Positions 45,290-55,794 of a DNA stretch of 64,000 nucleotides are shown one piece after another. Position 1 is the first letter of the stretch. Every line of letters starts with the position of its first letter. The notes under the pieces are model-generated. The model was not told where the DNA came from, did not search any database, and was given only the letters and a program-made list of their open reading frames with translations. Both the position numbers and the translations under genes were made by a program. This stretch comes from Calamus simplicifolius (lineage: Eukaryota; Streptophyta; Magnoliopsida; Arecales; Arecaceae): positions 1,023,404-1,087,403 of the forward strand of contig UESW01003830.1 in the NCBI GenBank assembly GCA_900491605.1, given 5' to 3'.

Positions 45290-46950
45290 TGAAACAAAGA
45301 TCAATTACTGCCATGAGGAAACTGAAAAATCCATATCCACAATGCTAACAAAATAACATAAATCAAAGATGAATAATGCCCTGAAAATACCCCCAGACAA
45401 TCCTGGATACAACAAAATGGAGCGCAGCACAAGACATCTATGACAGCATGAAACAAAGGTCAAACATTGAATCATAAATGGCCAAAAAACACAGCTTTAG
45501 CTTGCGAAAAGATTACCCACCAACCGACGTGATAAATTCCAGGATATGACCAAGTGCAGTACCAATGACAGGGTTCAACAAATCCATGAAATCCTCCCCC
45601 CCCCCCCCCCCCCATTTCGACAACTTAAACAAGGAAACATCCTCCCAAGCAAAAGGAACCAGCCTGATACATATTTTGAAAAATGCCAGGAACATACCCG
45701 AAAACCCAAATCTAGATTGCTCAGAAAATACCAAACAAGACAGATGAAAAATGCCATGAAAATACACACAGCAAATTCGGACGCTGAAATCAAAGGAAGC
45801 ACCTCCCAAGACATATCTCACGCCCTGAATCAAATTTCACTAATTTAAAAGACGATGCCCAGAAAACTCATTTCACATATCGTAAGAACATAGCCACCAA
45901 CAGATGTGCAGGAATGCCACGAAAGTACCCAAAAACACATCACTACAGTGCAAGCGAACAGTCAGTGTAAGGTTTCAACAAAACCATGAAAATCCCCCCA
46001 GACAATTCAATAACAGCAACACCCTGAAAATACCTCACAAGCTTAATGTCACGGCGTGCAACAGTGATTGGAAAATGCCATGAAGATACCGGAAAAGAGT
46101 GATCGATTATGCTAAGAAAGTACCAAAAAACAATGGAATAAGGCCCTTGAAAATACCCCATAATTCATTTCTAAAATCAAACAGAGCACCTCACAAGATA
46201 TATCTGACGGCCTGATACGATGGTCAAAAATTGAAAGAAGATGCCCGAACAACCCGTTCAGAATTGCTAAGGAAATAGATAATAACAAATCAACTCCGAA
46301 ATAGCATGAAAATAACTTGAACAGACAAATAAACACGAGAAACAATCAGACCACCTCAGAATCTTGATATCTCGGCCCAAATTAAGTTCCAAAATTTCAC
46401 GAAAGTTCACAAAAAACACATTTGAAATATGCAAACGAACAACCAAAATACGCAGTTCAACAAATCGATAAAATACCCCCAGACCACTCGACACTATAAT
46501 CAAACAGTTCATCACTTGTCATGTAATGCAGCATACTTCAAGACATTCCCCTCGGCATTTGTGTCATGTCGGACTGTGGTGCTTCACAACGGTTGCATTT
46601 TTTAAATGCCCTCAAGTCAAGAGTACCTCACAACCGACACTTCACATACGCAACCAGAAAGCAATGAAGTTATGTCAAAATTCTTATTTGATCTGTATGA
46701 AGCCCAGAACTCAGAACATTGGATTTACGTTTCGTCACGAGAAAACCAACTTCTGATGCATACGGAACACCCAAAAACACAGTTGAGAAATGAAATGAAA
46801 ATACCCTCAGATTACTCAAGACTAGAATCGAAAAGACCACACGACAAACTATATGCTACGGCATGACAGAAATTCCATAAAAAGGCATCAATATGACAGA
46901 AATCAAAGTTCAAAAATGCCATGAAAACATTTCGACAATTGATGTATTCT
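45290..46950. repeat. Degenerate interspersed repeats in the Harbinger interior
   Basis: About fifteen copies of a motif near AATGCCATGAAAATACCCCC followed by AGAC, spaced irregularly by about 35-320 bases (for example 45376, 45750, 45983, 46020, 46076, 46790). Individual copies differ by several bases. A run of 18 C is at 45596-45613. No coding function is visible. Confidence 0.6.
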
Positions 46951-47934
46951 AAATCCAATTTCATCATTGTTTGGGCAATTTAACGACATAATCCATTTTC
47001 GAAATATGGATTCTATCTTCAGTGGACTTAGGAAGGCAGTTTCAGCCTGTATTTCCTGACGGTCACATTTTTTCATGCATCCAATTCAGGAAATGTTATG
47101 TGTCTGCCAATCATCATGGCCCTCATCGTTGATAGAGCACCTGACTGTGAGGATTCACAATAGTTGCATTTGTAAATGCCGTCCAAGTCTTGAATTCACA
47201 GCCGACGCTTCGATATCAATTAGGTCAACCACATATTTGTATGAAGGTTTACCGGCACTGGATTCATTTGAAAAAAACCCATGTTAGTTTTCCAATTCAA
47301 CGAAATATAATAAGAACTTCAATATAAGAGAATGTTACTTTAAACATGTTAAAGTCTGCCTACTATTATCTCAGCATAGCAAATTAAAGTACAATAGCAG
47401 TAGTGGCATAACATGTCATAGTAAGATAGTACTCTGCCCATCACAAATCATTGCAAAACATCAGTATTGGCAGTGAATTCGATAGTACATTATCGATGCA
47501 TCAACGTAGCCTTCCCAAACAGAAACCCAAGAGGAAGACTACAAGGAAGGATACAAAAGCAATATAATTGTTTTGATAGGAGCACCCACAGTCCTGGCCA
47601 TCTCTTCATCCATTCTTCCTTGTACGTATTCCATTTCATTGTATTTTCCGATATTGATGGTCGGAAGGTTTACGGTAATTGTGAAATGCATCAAATGCCT
47701 CTTGTCTACATTTAAACTTCTTGTACAAGGCATGCTTGAACCCACTAACCTCACGCTGACACTCAGCCTATGAATCATAAACCCCTCGTCTACGGCCCAT
47801 GAAAACTAAGTAAGTCTCAGGAGCAAGCAGCCTGATTTCCTGCATAACGGGGATTCAATGTGAAACTCGAATGAATCAATGAATTGCACAAATTATAAAG
47901 TGAATCATGGTCGACATAGTAATTGTAAATTTAT
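46951..47934. other. Harbinger interior downstream of transposase, no gene seen
   Basis: Presumed 3' untranslated and spacer sequence of the minus-strand transposase. No conserved frame recognised. Confidence 0.45.
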
Positions 47935-49345
47935 CTACGAGCATGCAACGACCGTAAACAAACGAAGCATCGTAAACTTACTTCGCGTGTTATGAGCATC
48001 CCAAAGCCTCTCAGCTATGGAATTGCATAGTTGATCGCCTCTTCGTGATTCGTCGTCCACTATAATGAGGTAAGGATCAACATCGTCATCATTATCAGCT
48101 GGCAACGGTTCAGAAGACATGTTGAAGTATTTGTCATTGCCTTGGCTGCGTTGAATGAAGTTGTATATTATGCAGCAAGCCATAATAATATGCTTCTGAA
48201 CCTTAAAGGGAAATGGAATGGCACTTCTTAAAATCTTAAATTGCTTTTTAAGTATTCCAAAGGCCTTCTCAACGCAATTTCTTAGTTGAGCATGTCGATG
48301 GTTGTATAAGTCTCGACAGTTGTTGTATTGGCGAGCCCTTGGATTGTTGAAGGTACTAAGGTGGTACCTATTACCCCGATAAGGGGCAAGGAACTTATCT
48401 GTATTGCCATATCCTGAGTCGACAAATAGAATTTCTCTGTACAGGACAACAATGCCTTGACGTATTCCCACAGCTAAAAAAAGGTTAAAATTAAGTCATT
48501 CAAGTATGTTGTTATATGCATATACCTTCAGGTACAACGAGTCCTCAGACTCGACACACCAATAGGACTCTCATGTCAGCTGCAGATCCCTCCCAACCAG
48601 TACATATGAAAAGGAAGGAGTGATCAAAGGAGACTGCAACCATGACATTTTGAGAAATGGTCCCCTTTCGATTATGAAATCGTGGTTGTTTGCATTTCCT
48701 GATCGTTGTAGATATATGTATGTCATCGATTGCTCCAACAGCATTCTGTAATGAAAGCAAATGTATCAAGGACCTGGTAATTAGAAGATTGAAAAATAAT
48801 TCTGGTGTAATGTAGTCATGTCCAAACCTACCATGAAGTGAGGATGGAAAAGTTTGTTGCCATGGATCCGTGGGTGAACGGCCGTCTCCTGTTGAGGTTG
48901 AACGATAAATTCATGCTTAAGCAAACAAATTGCTTTCAGTATGTTGTTGAAGTGTCGGGATATTGTCTCCCTGAGTGCTGGAACGTTTCAGCCAACACTC
49001 TATTAGTAGCACCATGCCCTATGCCGTAAAGGAAGATTGCTAGTTGCTCCTATATCGATACGTTACGTGTGCTACTCACCAACCCTCGCGAGACAAGCAA
49101 GTCTTGCAGCTTGAAGAACATATTATTTGTCATCCTAAAGTGATCATAACCTCTGTTTGGATGTCCACTCAAAATATCAGCCACGATTTCGTGACCGAGA
49201 ATGGACGAGTGTGGCATGGGACCTTTGAATTACCATTAACATTGGGTATAGAAAGGAACCCATTACTTATCAACACAGTTAGGACGTCTTGCCAGTAGTT
49301 GTCCTCATCTATTAAATACGCCATGACATCATGAAATAGGTCCAT
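47935..49345 (-). pseudogene. PIF/Harbinger transposase (HARBI1-like DDE nuclease)
   Basis: Would cut and join the element ends. On the minus strand the N-terminal exon (about 49345-48830) includes MDLFHDVMAYLIDED, ILSGHPNRGYDHFRM, LVSRGLVSSTRNV, IGHGATNRVLAETFQHS and ETISRHFNNILKAI across three frames, with a stop after RNVSI. The next exon (48769-48545) gives NAVGAIDDIHI (first catalytic D; the usual form is GAIDGTH) and GWEGSAADMRVL (second D). After an intron with GTATAT and a likely CTGTACAG acceptor, the last exon gives VDSGYGNTDKFLAPYRG and LRNCVEKAFGILKKQFKIL (catalytic E). Frameshifts near 49160, 49000, 48565 and 48435 make it non-functional. Confidence 0.85.
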
Positions 49346-49517
49346 CTAATCGAAAATGAGTAGTTAATGATACAACCATATGCATAAGTAATTGTTGATT
49401 GCAAAAATTGACAGCAGAGTACAGTAAAAAACGATGCTACTTAATAACATAAGACGAAACGTCTACACCAAAATGACATATATATAAGCAACTTAGCCAG
49501 AACATATCATTCTATAA

Positions 49518-50952
49518 CTAACATGATGCAAGAAAATATATGTCACGTCCAACGATCGTAGGAAAAGTCGATGTCATGCGTCGTAGATGCAGGTGTGGTA
49601 CAAACGGATTCTTGTGCACTGACAGCAAGAATCGGTCGACCCTGGGAAATGCTGCTATCACTGCTTGGCCTGAATGATGGCTGCATGAATGAATTTGTCC
49701 ACCTCGAGTGGAAGCATGCGTAGGGGGAGGCACAAAAATAGAAGGGCCATCATGATGGACACCATGCATTTGAGGCATAAAGAACGTAGGCGCAGCTGCA
49801 AAACTTCCAGAAGGTCCTCCCGCTGAAGGTGGTAAACGGTAGAACTCTGTCATTTGTCTTTTAAGCCACGCTTCAAGTAGTGCGCCTTCATAATGCATAA
49901 GGAACCACCTATTAATCTCGATTTTTAAACTGTCCCCCACAGCAAGAATACATTCGGAGTAATCCCTGGGAGACTCTCTAACTTCCGCATGCATTCATCG
50001 ATTGAGTAGACAGTAGGACGAGCAAGCTGCTCTCTCCTAAGGATCTCGTTAGCAATTTCCAACCTCTTTTTACCTTGTTCCACCAATTCGAGGAAGGCAT
50101 CACCAGCTTCTGATGTGCACTTAATTTTACGTGCTGTAGGAGTTACGGTTGATGACCTTTTCCTCTTTCCACTACTAGTAGACAATCCTGGATCTAAGGA
50201 ACAATCCATGGGTGGGGTCGAGGCATATGTGCTCGGGCTGTTTGGGGAGACATCATCAATTAAGTGTTCGAAATGACTGGATGATGTGAAAGAGAGTCCT
50301 GACCTTTACGTGATTGGGGCCAGAAGTCCATGTCCTCAAGGTTCATCCGTTCGACCTCGTCCGAGGTATCATTATCGGATACTCCCGCTGGAATAGCAGA
50401 TGTATCCCCCCATCTACCAGTGGCAGTATTCTTTGAAAATAGAATGTCTATATCATTGTATACAGCGAAGGACTTACCCTTTATTCGAGCGTAGTCCTTG
50501 TTAACCTGTGAGCAAATTTGATGAAGTAGTTATTTAAGTATACCGAAATAGCAGCCGAATTAACATTTGTTAACATCGAATCTATCACTTACCGAGATGA
50601 TCTCCTCCCACATATGTTCGTCATCGCATGTGGGTAGTTTAAGTGCAGGATCCCATCCCCAGCCTGAACGGTTAGCTAGGTTATAATACAAATTGAAGGT
50701 CTTCTTCGGAACCTTCAAACGATTCTTCAGGTTTGTAAATGTGAACGACAGATTGGTCCTTTCATTGAACAATTTGTAATTTTCTTCCATGTCTCTTGTG
50801 AGAAAGTACCGTTGTGACAGTTTCGTCGTCATTCTCTTGCCTCATAAGGGTCACAAAATTGAGTCAAGAGAATCGGTCCAATTGGGTGCCCTAGTTCGGC
50901 CCGATCGTTCTCTGGACTGTGACGGCTCACCGTTTTTGTTGGATTGAGGCAT
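49518..50952 (-). pseudogene. Myb/SANT-like second protein of the Harbinger element
   Basis: DNA-binding partner that Harbinger elements need together with transposase. Starts MPQSNKNGEPSQSRER (ATG at 50952). The Myb/SANT-like domain has FTNLKNRLKVPKKTFNLYYN, SGWGWDPALKLPTCDDEHMW and EEIIS, then an intron 50506-50592 (GTAAGT...CACAG). The next exon continues in frame as VNKDYARIKGKSFAVYND and IDILFSKNTATGRWG, just as this family reads. A basic KRKRSSTVTP patch and a helical C-terminus (LVEQGKKRLEIANEILRREQ, FLMHYEGALLEAWLKRQM) follow. Frameshifts near 50860, 50300 and 49960. The proline-rich end to 49518 is of unknown role. Confidence 0.8.
50506..50592 (-). other. Intron of the Myb/SANT-like gene
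   Basis: 87 bp, minus strand GTAAGTGATAG to TTTGCTCACAG. Splicing joins EEIIS to VNKDYARIKG without frame change, inside the conserved domain. Confidence 0.75.
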
Positions 50953-52674
50953 TTTATCTACAGGTGGAGAACCGTTGATATTTTGTTACATTGGATCATA
51001 TTGTTTAAACTTTGTCATGTGGCACAATGATATAGTACGAACTATATGCAGTAAATGAAGAAGTTGCAGTACATGAGTAATGTCGAAACTATGGTAGCTG
51101 GAGAACAATGCAAGACGTATAAGCTAATGAATTCTATCAATACAGGAATACAAAAATAGATAATCGCCAGAAAAATAATTGAATTTCAGCCATCTCAAAA
51201 ATAAATTATCGTTAGACGAAGACATCATTGATTCTATTGGGATAAGGCGTGACACGTGATGCTATCGAATGTGATAGAGATTTGGATCGATTAGAGTCAT
51301 GCAGTGAATGTCTATGATTTAAGTGACCTCAAAATCACGGCAGTTAAATAGCAATGTCGTCATTGTTTATTTATTCGATTAGCTTAATATGAAGTTAGGT
51401 AATAATGATCATTAATTTCATTCGTTCAATCATTGATACAATTAGGATATGCTTGCTAAAACATGGAATCAGTGTTCACTGTCGATAGTGCGGCTAAAAG
51501 ATTTTGCTTACCTCATCGTAAGATGGTCCAACTGTATCAATACTACTTGTCATGCAGTGTGACATAAGAAATGAGAAATTACCATTATTTATAAGTTAAT
51601 ATGCACAACTATTAACCATAGAGTACAAAAATAACTATTCCTCATTAAAACATCAACATTCATTAGTAAAAGGAGAACATATTGTCCAAGCCCTCATATG
51701 TCGAGATACGACAGATCTATCTTAGGCAGATATAAGAAATGCCCGAAGCCTTGAACATGACTTATTGAAGATTAAGGTACTTAAAAGAAGCCTCAAACAG
51801 AATATCCAACAATAATCGCTATATAATGGTTATCAAAAACAAATGGCATGCAGGTTTAAGCATCCGTCCAACATTAAAGCCTTAATAGAATGCCTTTTTA
51901 AAAGAAATTAGAGGCTGTAGGCACATCCAGTGCCTTGAGGTTAAACAAAGGTCAAACCGCTTTACTGGATTTCCTGCATTTAGTCCTCTCCCAGCTTTTG
52001 AATGTCTGGAAGTGTAGCAAGAGATCTGGGTTCAGAAGGTTCAAGTGAAATACCATGATAAGGTTGGAATGAAATCCAGATTACCCCAAACCGTAATCGG
52101 TTCACTCCAACAGCAACAGCGCTCAAACCCTAGTTAAAAAAAAGGAAAAAGAAGGGAGACCGTACCTGATCCCAGTTCTCGAGGCCCTTCTCAGGAAGAG
52201 GAGAAGATTAACGGACGAGGATGAGGAGCCAGATAACTAGTTTCAGGGAAGAGGATGAAGAGCGAACCGAGAACTTGGCTAGATCCAGGTGATCGTCATC
52301 GTCCAGGCGTAGAGAAGACTTGGGAGACCTATATCGGAGCATCCGCACAGAGATGGCTAGAGGGGAGAAGCAAGGATCGGAAGTCGGCGGCCGTTGAAGA
52401 AGAAGGAAAACTCTAGTCGCGAGAGCAGAAGAGGAAGACCGACCCCAATCCAAAGCCAGATTCAACAATTTTTAACATCCAACGAATGCCCCTGGAATAG
52501 CTACAGTGCTGAATACCTTATTCCAGGGGTCCAGGCGGAATAAGAAACTGAGATACGAGGCGCTGACCGGAATTAGAATTTGACTGGGCCCCACTGATGA
52601 TTTAACCAGCGTTTGGGGGAATAAGCTGGAATAAGGCCCTATTCCAGGCCTTATTCCAGCATCCAAACGCAGCT
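50953..52674. other. 5' region of the Harbinger element
   Basis: Upstream of the Myb/SANT-like gene (minus strand). No ORF recognised. A GC-richer purine tract at 52140-52460 may be untranslated leader, and the last 200 bp hold the subterminal GGAATAA repeats and the terminal repeat. Confidence 0.5.
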
Positions 52675-54627
52675 TTAAAGATTTACTAAAGAATAAATCC
52701 ATTGGTGCTGGTAAGATTTTTTTTTTAAAAATGATATCAAAAAGAAATTTTTTCTTAAAATTTTTTTAGTGATTTTAAAATCTTATAGCTAGCATATGTC
52801 ATTCTTTTACTGGCATAAAAATAAAAGTCATAAGTAAAATTAATATTATGTATTAATTTTTAATATTATTAATTAAATTAAAAAATTTCATTCCTTTTTC
52901 TTTCTAACTCGTTCAAATCTTATTAAAACTATGAGTTTACATCTTTTGTTGCTAACTATTAGACGGTAAGAAACTAGTCTTTGAACCTTTTGATCGAGAT
53001 AATTTTTTTTTTTAAAAAAATTTATTAAAAAATTTTGTTTCTTGTTGAAAGATTAATTTTTTAGTGTTGATATGTTTCGTAATATAATATCAGAGAAATC
53101 TAAGATAAAAAATAAAAAATAAAAAGAGAGGAGAGAGAGGCGCCAATTAAGTCTCCACAGCCAGAGACTGAACCAGAGTGGAAAACAAGTGGGAGAGAGA
53201 AATTAAAAATCCAGAAATCAATGCATCTCGAGAGCTTAATTAGGTTTGTTCAGCGATATTAAAGGATTTTTGCGTGTTCTATTCTTCTGGTGTACGTCCT
53301 TCCCTTTCTAAAAATTTAATATAACCCCAGCTGGTTTTGTACTTGGGTGAAGCGGCAGTGATTCGTACGGGAACACACGTACGCTAGTTTATAAATTGTT
53401 AGATATTTGCTAGATTTTGTTGCATGCCTGCTTGTTTGCAAAAAGATTATCTTTTAATAATTAAGAAAGAAGAACAAAGGTTGTTGCATGGAGCCTATCG
53501 AACACGACGACGTGTTGACATGCACGTCAAAATCTCTCGGAGAAAGAAATCTAACGGAAGGCGTGGCATCCATCCAATCCAATAATATATAATGCGGAAT
53601 ATGTGAATGCGATACGTACGAGCCAGCAAATCCACTCGAGTCCGCCAAAGATCATAAAGAGTGATGTGAAGGCCAGTAATTAAGTAAGCATATATTCATC
53701 CATTGAATTTATATATATATAAAATTAACCAATCGACTGGATTCGCTTAGCTGGCATTATTTTTAGATTAGATGGATCCAAAGTAAGGTAGAGGTAAGTC
53801 CTCCGGGATCTACCGTACTAAATCCGACGCCCCCAAGGCCAAGGGATCAGAAAAGTTAGACGGTAGCTTGGCGGCAACGTTGCAGCGCACGCCCGAGGGC
53901 GAGGTGGGGCGCTCGACAAGATCTCCAGGTGATCTCGCTGTCTCCACCTCCTCCATCTCGATCCCTGCGGCCGAACGCCGATTCGCATCCATTCAACTTT
54001 GATCCGTTCAAAGACTTGAATACATATTCGATATTACATTTGAATATAAATAAATTTAGATTCAATTATTTTTTTAAAAAAATTAAATTTATATAATCTA
54101 TAAATTTAAAAAATAAAAAATAAAAAGAAATAAAATAATTTTAAAATTTGTTCATCTTTTTTAGATTCCCATGAATTTAAAGCCATCATCCTTTTTTTTA
54201 ATTTTTATCTTTAAAATTAAAAAATATCTGAATATAAGAATAAAAGAGATGATTGAATATAACTTAGATTTTGAAACTATTTTTTTTTTTTGTATATCTT
54301 TGAAATTTGTAAACTATGTGAAATCAAGGAGGGAAAGAATATCATATTTAAGCTTAGCTGCATTCCAACGTAGCCAAGGTCTAATGAAGTAATTTTGGAA
54401 TTCATATGAATTCAAGGATAGAAGAAAGATGATTAGATTTTGAATTTGGCATGTGCACGTCAACGAGTTTGCCGTAGATTTTGCTAATACATGGGATATA
54501 GTTTTTATGAGGTCTTAACTTTTTTATTTGTAAAAATAAACTAAAATTTACTATTGATCATCGATAGCTCATTTTAATTCTAAAACTAAGTTGTTAGAGC
54601 TTAATCCCTTATATTTTAAATGCATTG
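52675..54627. other. Inter-element gap, AT-rich, no confirmed gene
   Basis: Mostly AT-rich with poly-T and poly-A tracts. One GC-rich island at about 53800-53995 stands out. A minus-strand frame there (53992-53810; MDANRRSAAGIEMEEVETAR start) has codon-like composition but matches no family I know. It could be a gene fragment or chance. Confidence 0.5.
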
Positions 54628-55336
54628 TGTTGCTGCCAAGTCACTTGTGATGAGCGCCAGATGTGCTGAAATCTTCGGGGGCCTCCGAGTATTCTTGAAC
54701 CTGCAAGAAGTCCCGGGCCGATGGTTCCGACGGGAACCCTCCGACACTCAAGTTAGTGAGCTTGTCGAACAGGAATGTGTTATGTGAGAATATTTCAAAG
54801 AGAAGAAGAAGAAGATCCCCGGCCCTGAGCTTGGGTCTTCCTTTTATACCTATCTGGGGGATTTCTTTTGTCTCGTTCCATTGAAACCGTCGAATCTGCT
54901 TCGTTAGGATGAGTTCCGTGAACAGCGGGCAGGTGAGTCGTTACCGATTAGGTGCCACATATATCGGCAACTGCAGGGTGTGTTGGTAATTGCCCATGAT
55001 CTCGGTAAAACAGATGAGCAAGATATGCGACAGTTAGTGCCTCAGATCCTTGGGTCCGATATTCGAGACCAGCTCCGTTATACTAGGAAAATGTGCAATA
55101 TTGAGGCCGAAGCCATAGGCTGAGGCCGAAGCTAAGAAGCGAGGATGAGGCCGAAGCTAGAGGCCGAGGCCAAAGCTAGGGGCCGAAGCGAGGATGAGGC
55201 CGAATCTAGAGGCTGAGGTTGAAGCCAGGGGCCGAAGCGAGGGTGCCGACGCCAGAAACGAGCTATCAACTCATTCAGCTCCGGGAATCATGCAAGGTGT
55301 TATGCTGCCGCCCAGAGGATGTGATCAGCCACATCA
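54628..55336 (-). repeat. Tat-2 3' LTR
   Basis: 709 bp, minus strand TGATGTGGCTGATCAC to CTTGGCAGCAACA. TATA box (plus CTTTTATA) at 54841-54848. A GAGGCCGAAGCTAG-type short repeat lies at about 55100-55245. Confidence 0.9.
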
Positions 55337-55354
55337 GATGTCCCTCCACCCCTA
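55337..55354 (-). promoter_or_regulatory. Tat-2 polypurine tract
   Basis: Minus strand AGGGGTGGAGGGACATC next to the LTR start. Confidence 0.75.
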
Positions 55355-55638
55355 AGATGGGTGGGCATATAGTTGCCAGCGAAAGGGGTGTTAATATCCT
55401 CCGGGTGGCTGATCTCCGTGCCATCATTGCATCTGTTCAGGCTGTTGGAATTGGGTAAGATTTTCCTCGAGCCGGGAGTTGTAAAAAGGTAGGCGTCATC
55501 ATTGCGGTGAGGTCACCGCTACCTCATTATTGGCGGTGCTTTTCGTGTTTCTCGCACCGAGTGGTTGTCGGAGCAGCTTCCAATAGAAAGCGAGCACATG
55601 GCCAAACCGGACATCGGCGGGATGATTTGAAATGGGGG

Positions 55639-55646
55639 TATATAAG
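55639..55646 (+). promoter_or_regulatory. TATA box for the antisense gene of Tat-2
   Basis: TATATAAG within GGGGGTATATAAGGGG, about 155 bases upstream of the candidate start ATG at 55795. The position mirrors 10509-10516 in Tat-1. Confidence 0.6.
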
Positions 55647-55794
55647 GGGAAATCGTTCCTATCCTATGGTTTTCACCTTTTCTTGCGTTACAATCTATTA
55701 CCTTGAATCTGCAAGCTCCCGTCCATCTCCTATTTCCGTTTATCTCCTGAGATCTCTTCTTCAACCCCAGTTCAAGTTCTTCAGGTTAGTCCTC

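Larger units (their letters stand above)
42812..52674 (-). mobile_element. PIF/Harbinger DNA transposon, 9.9 kb
   Basis: Terminal inverted repeats GGCTGCGTTTGGATG (42812-42826) and its complement CATCCAAACGCAGC(T) (52660-52674) differ only at the outermost base. TTA flanks both ends (42809-42811 and 52675-52677). Subterminal regions at both ends are full of GGAATAA/TTATTCC motifs. It carries the two genes expected for the superfamily, a DDE transposase and a Myb/SANT-like protein, both on the minus strand and both damaged. The left 5 kb (to about 47.9 kb) has no recognised gene, making the element about twice the usual length. Confidence 0.88.

Noticed and set aside
47573..47773. Short plus-strand frame with hydrophobic segment
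   Set aside because: Opposite to a minus-strand frame of similar length in the transposase 3' region. No conserved feature.
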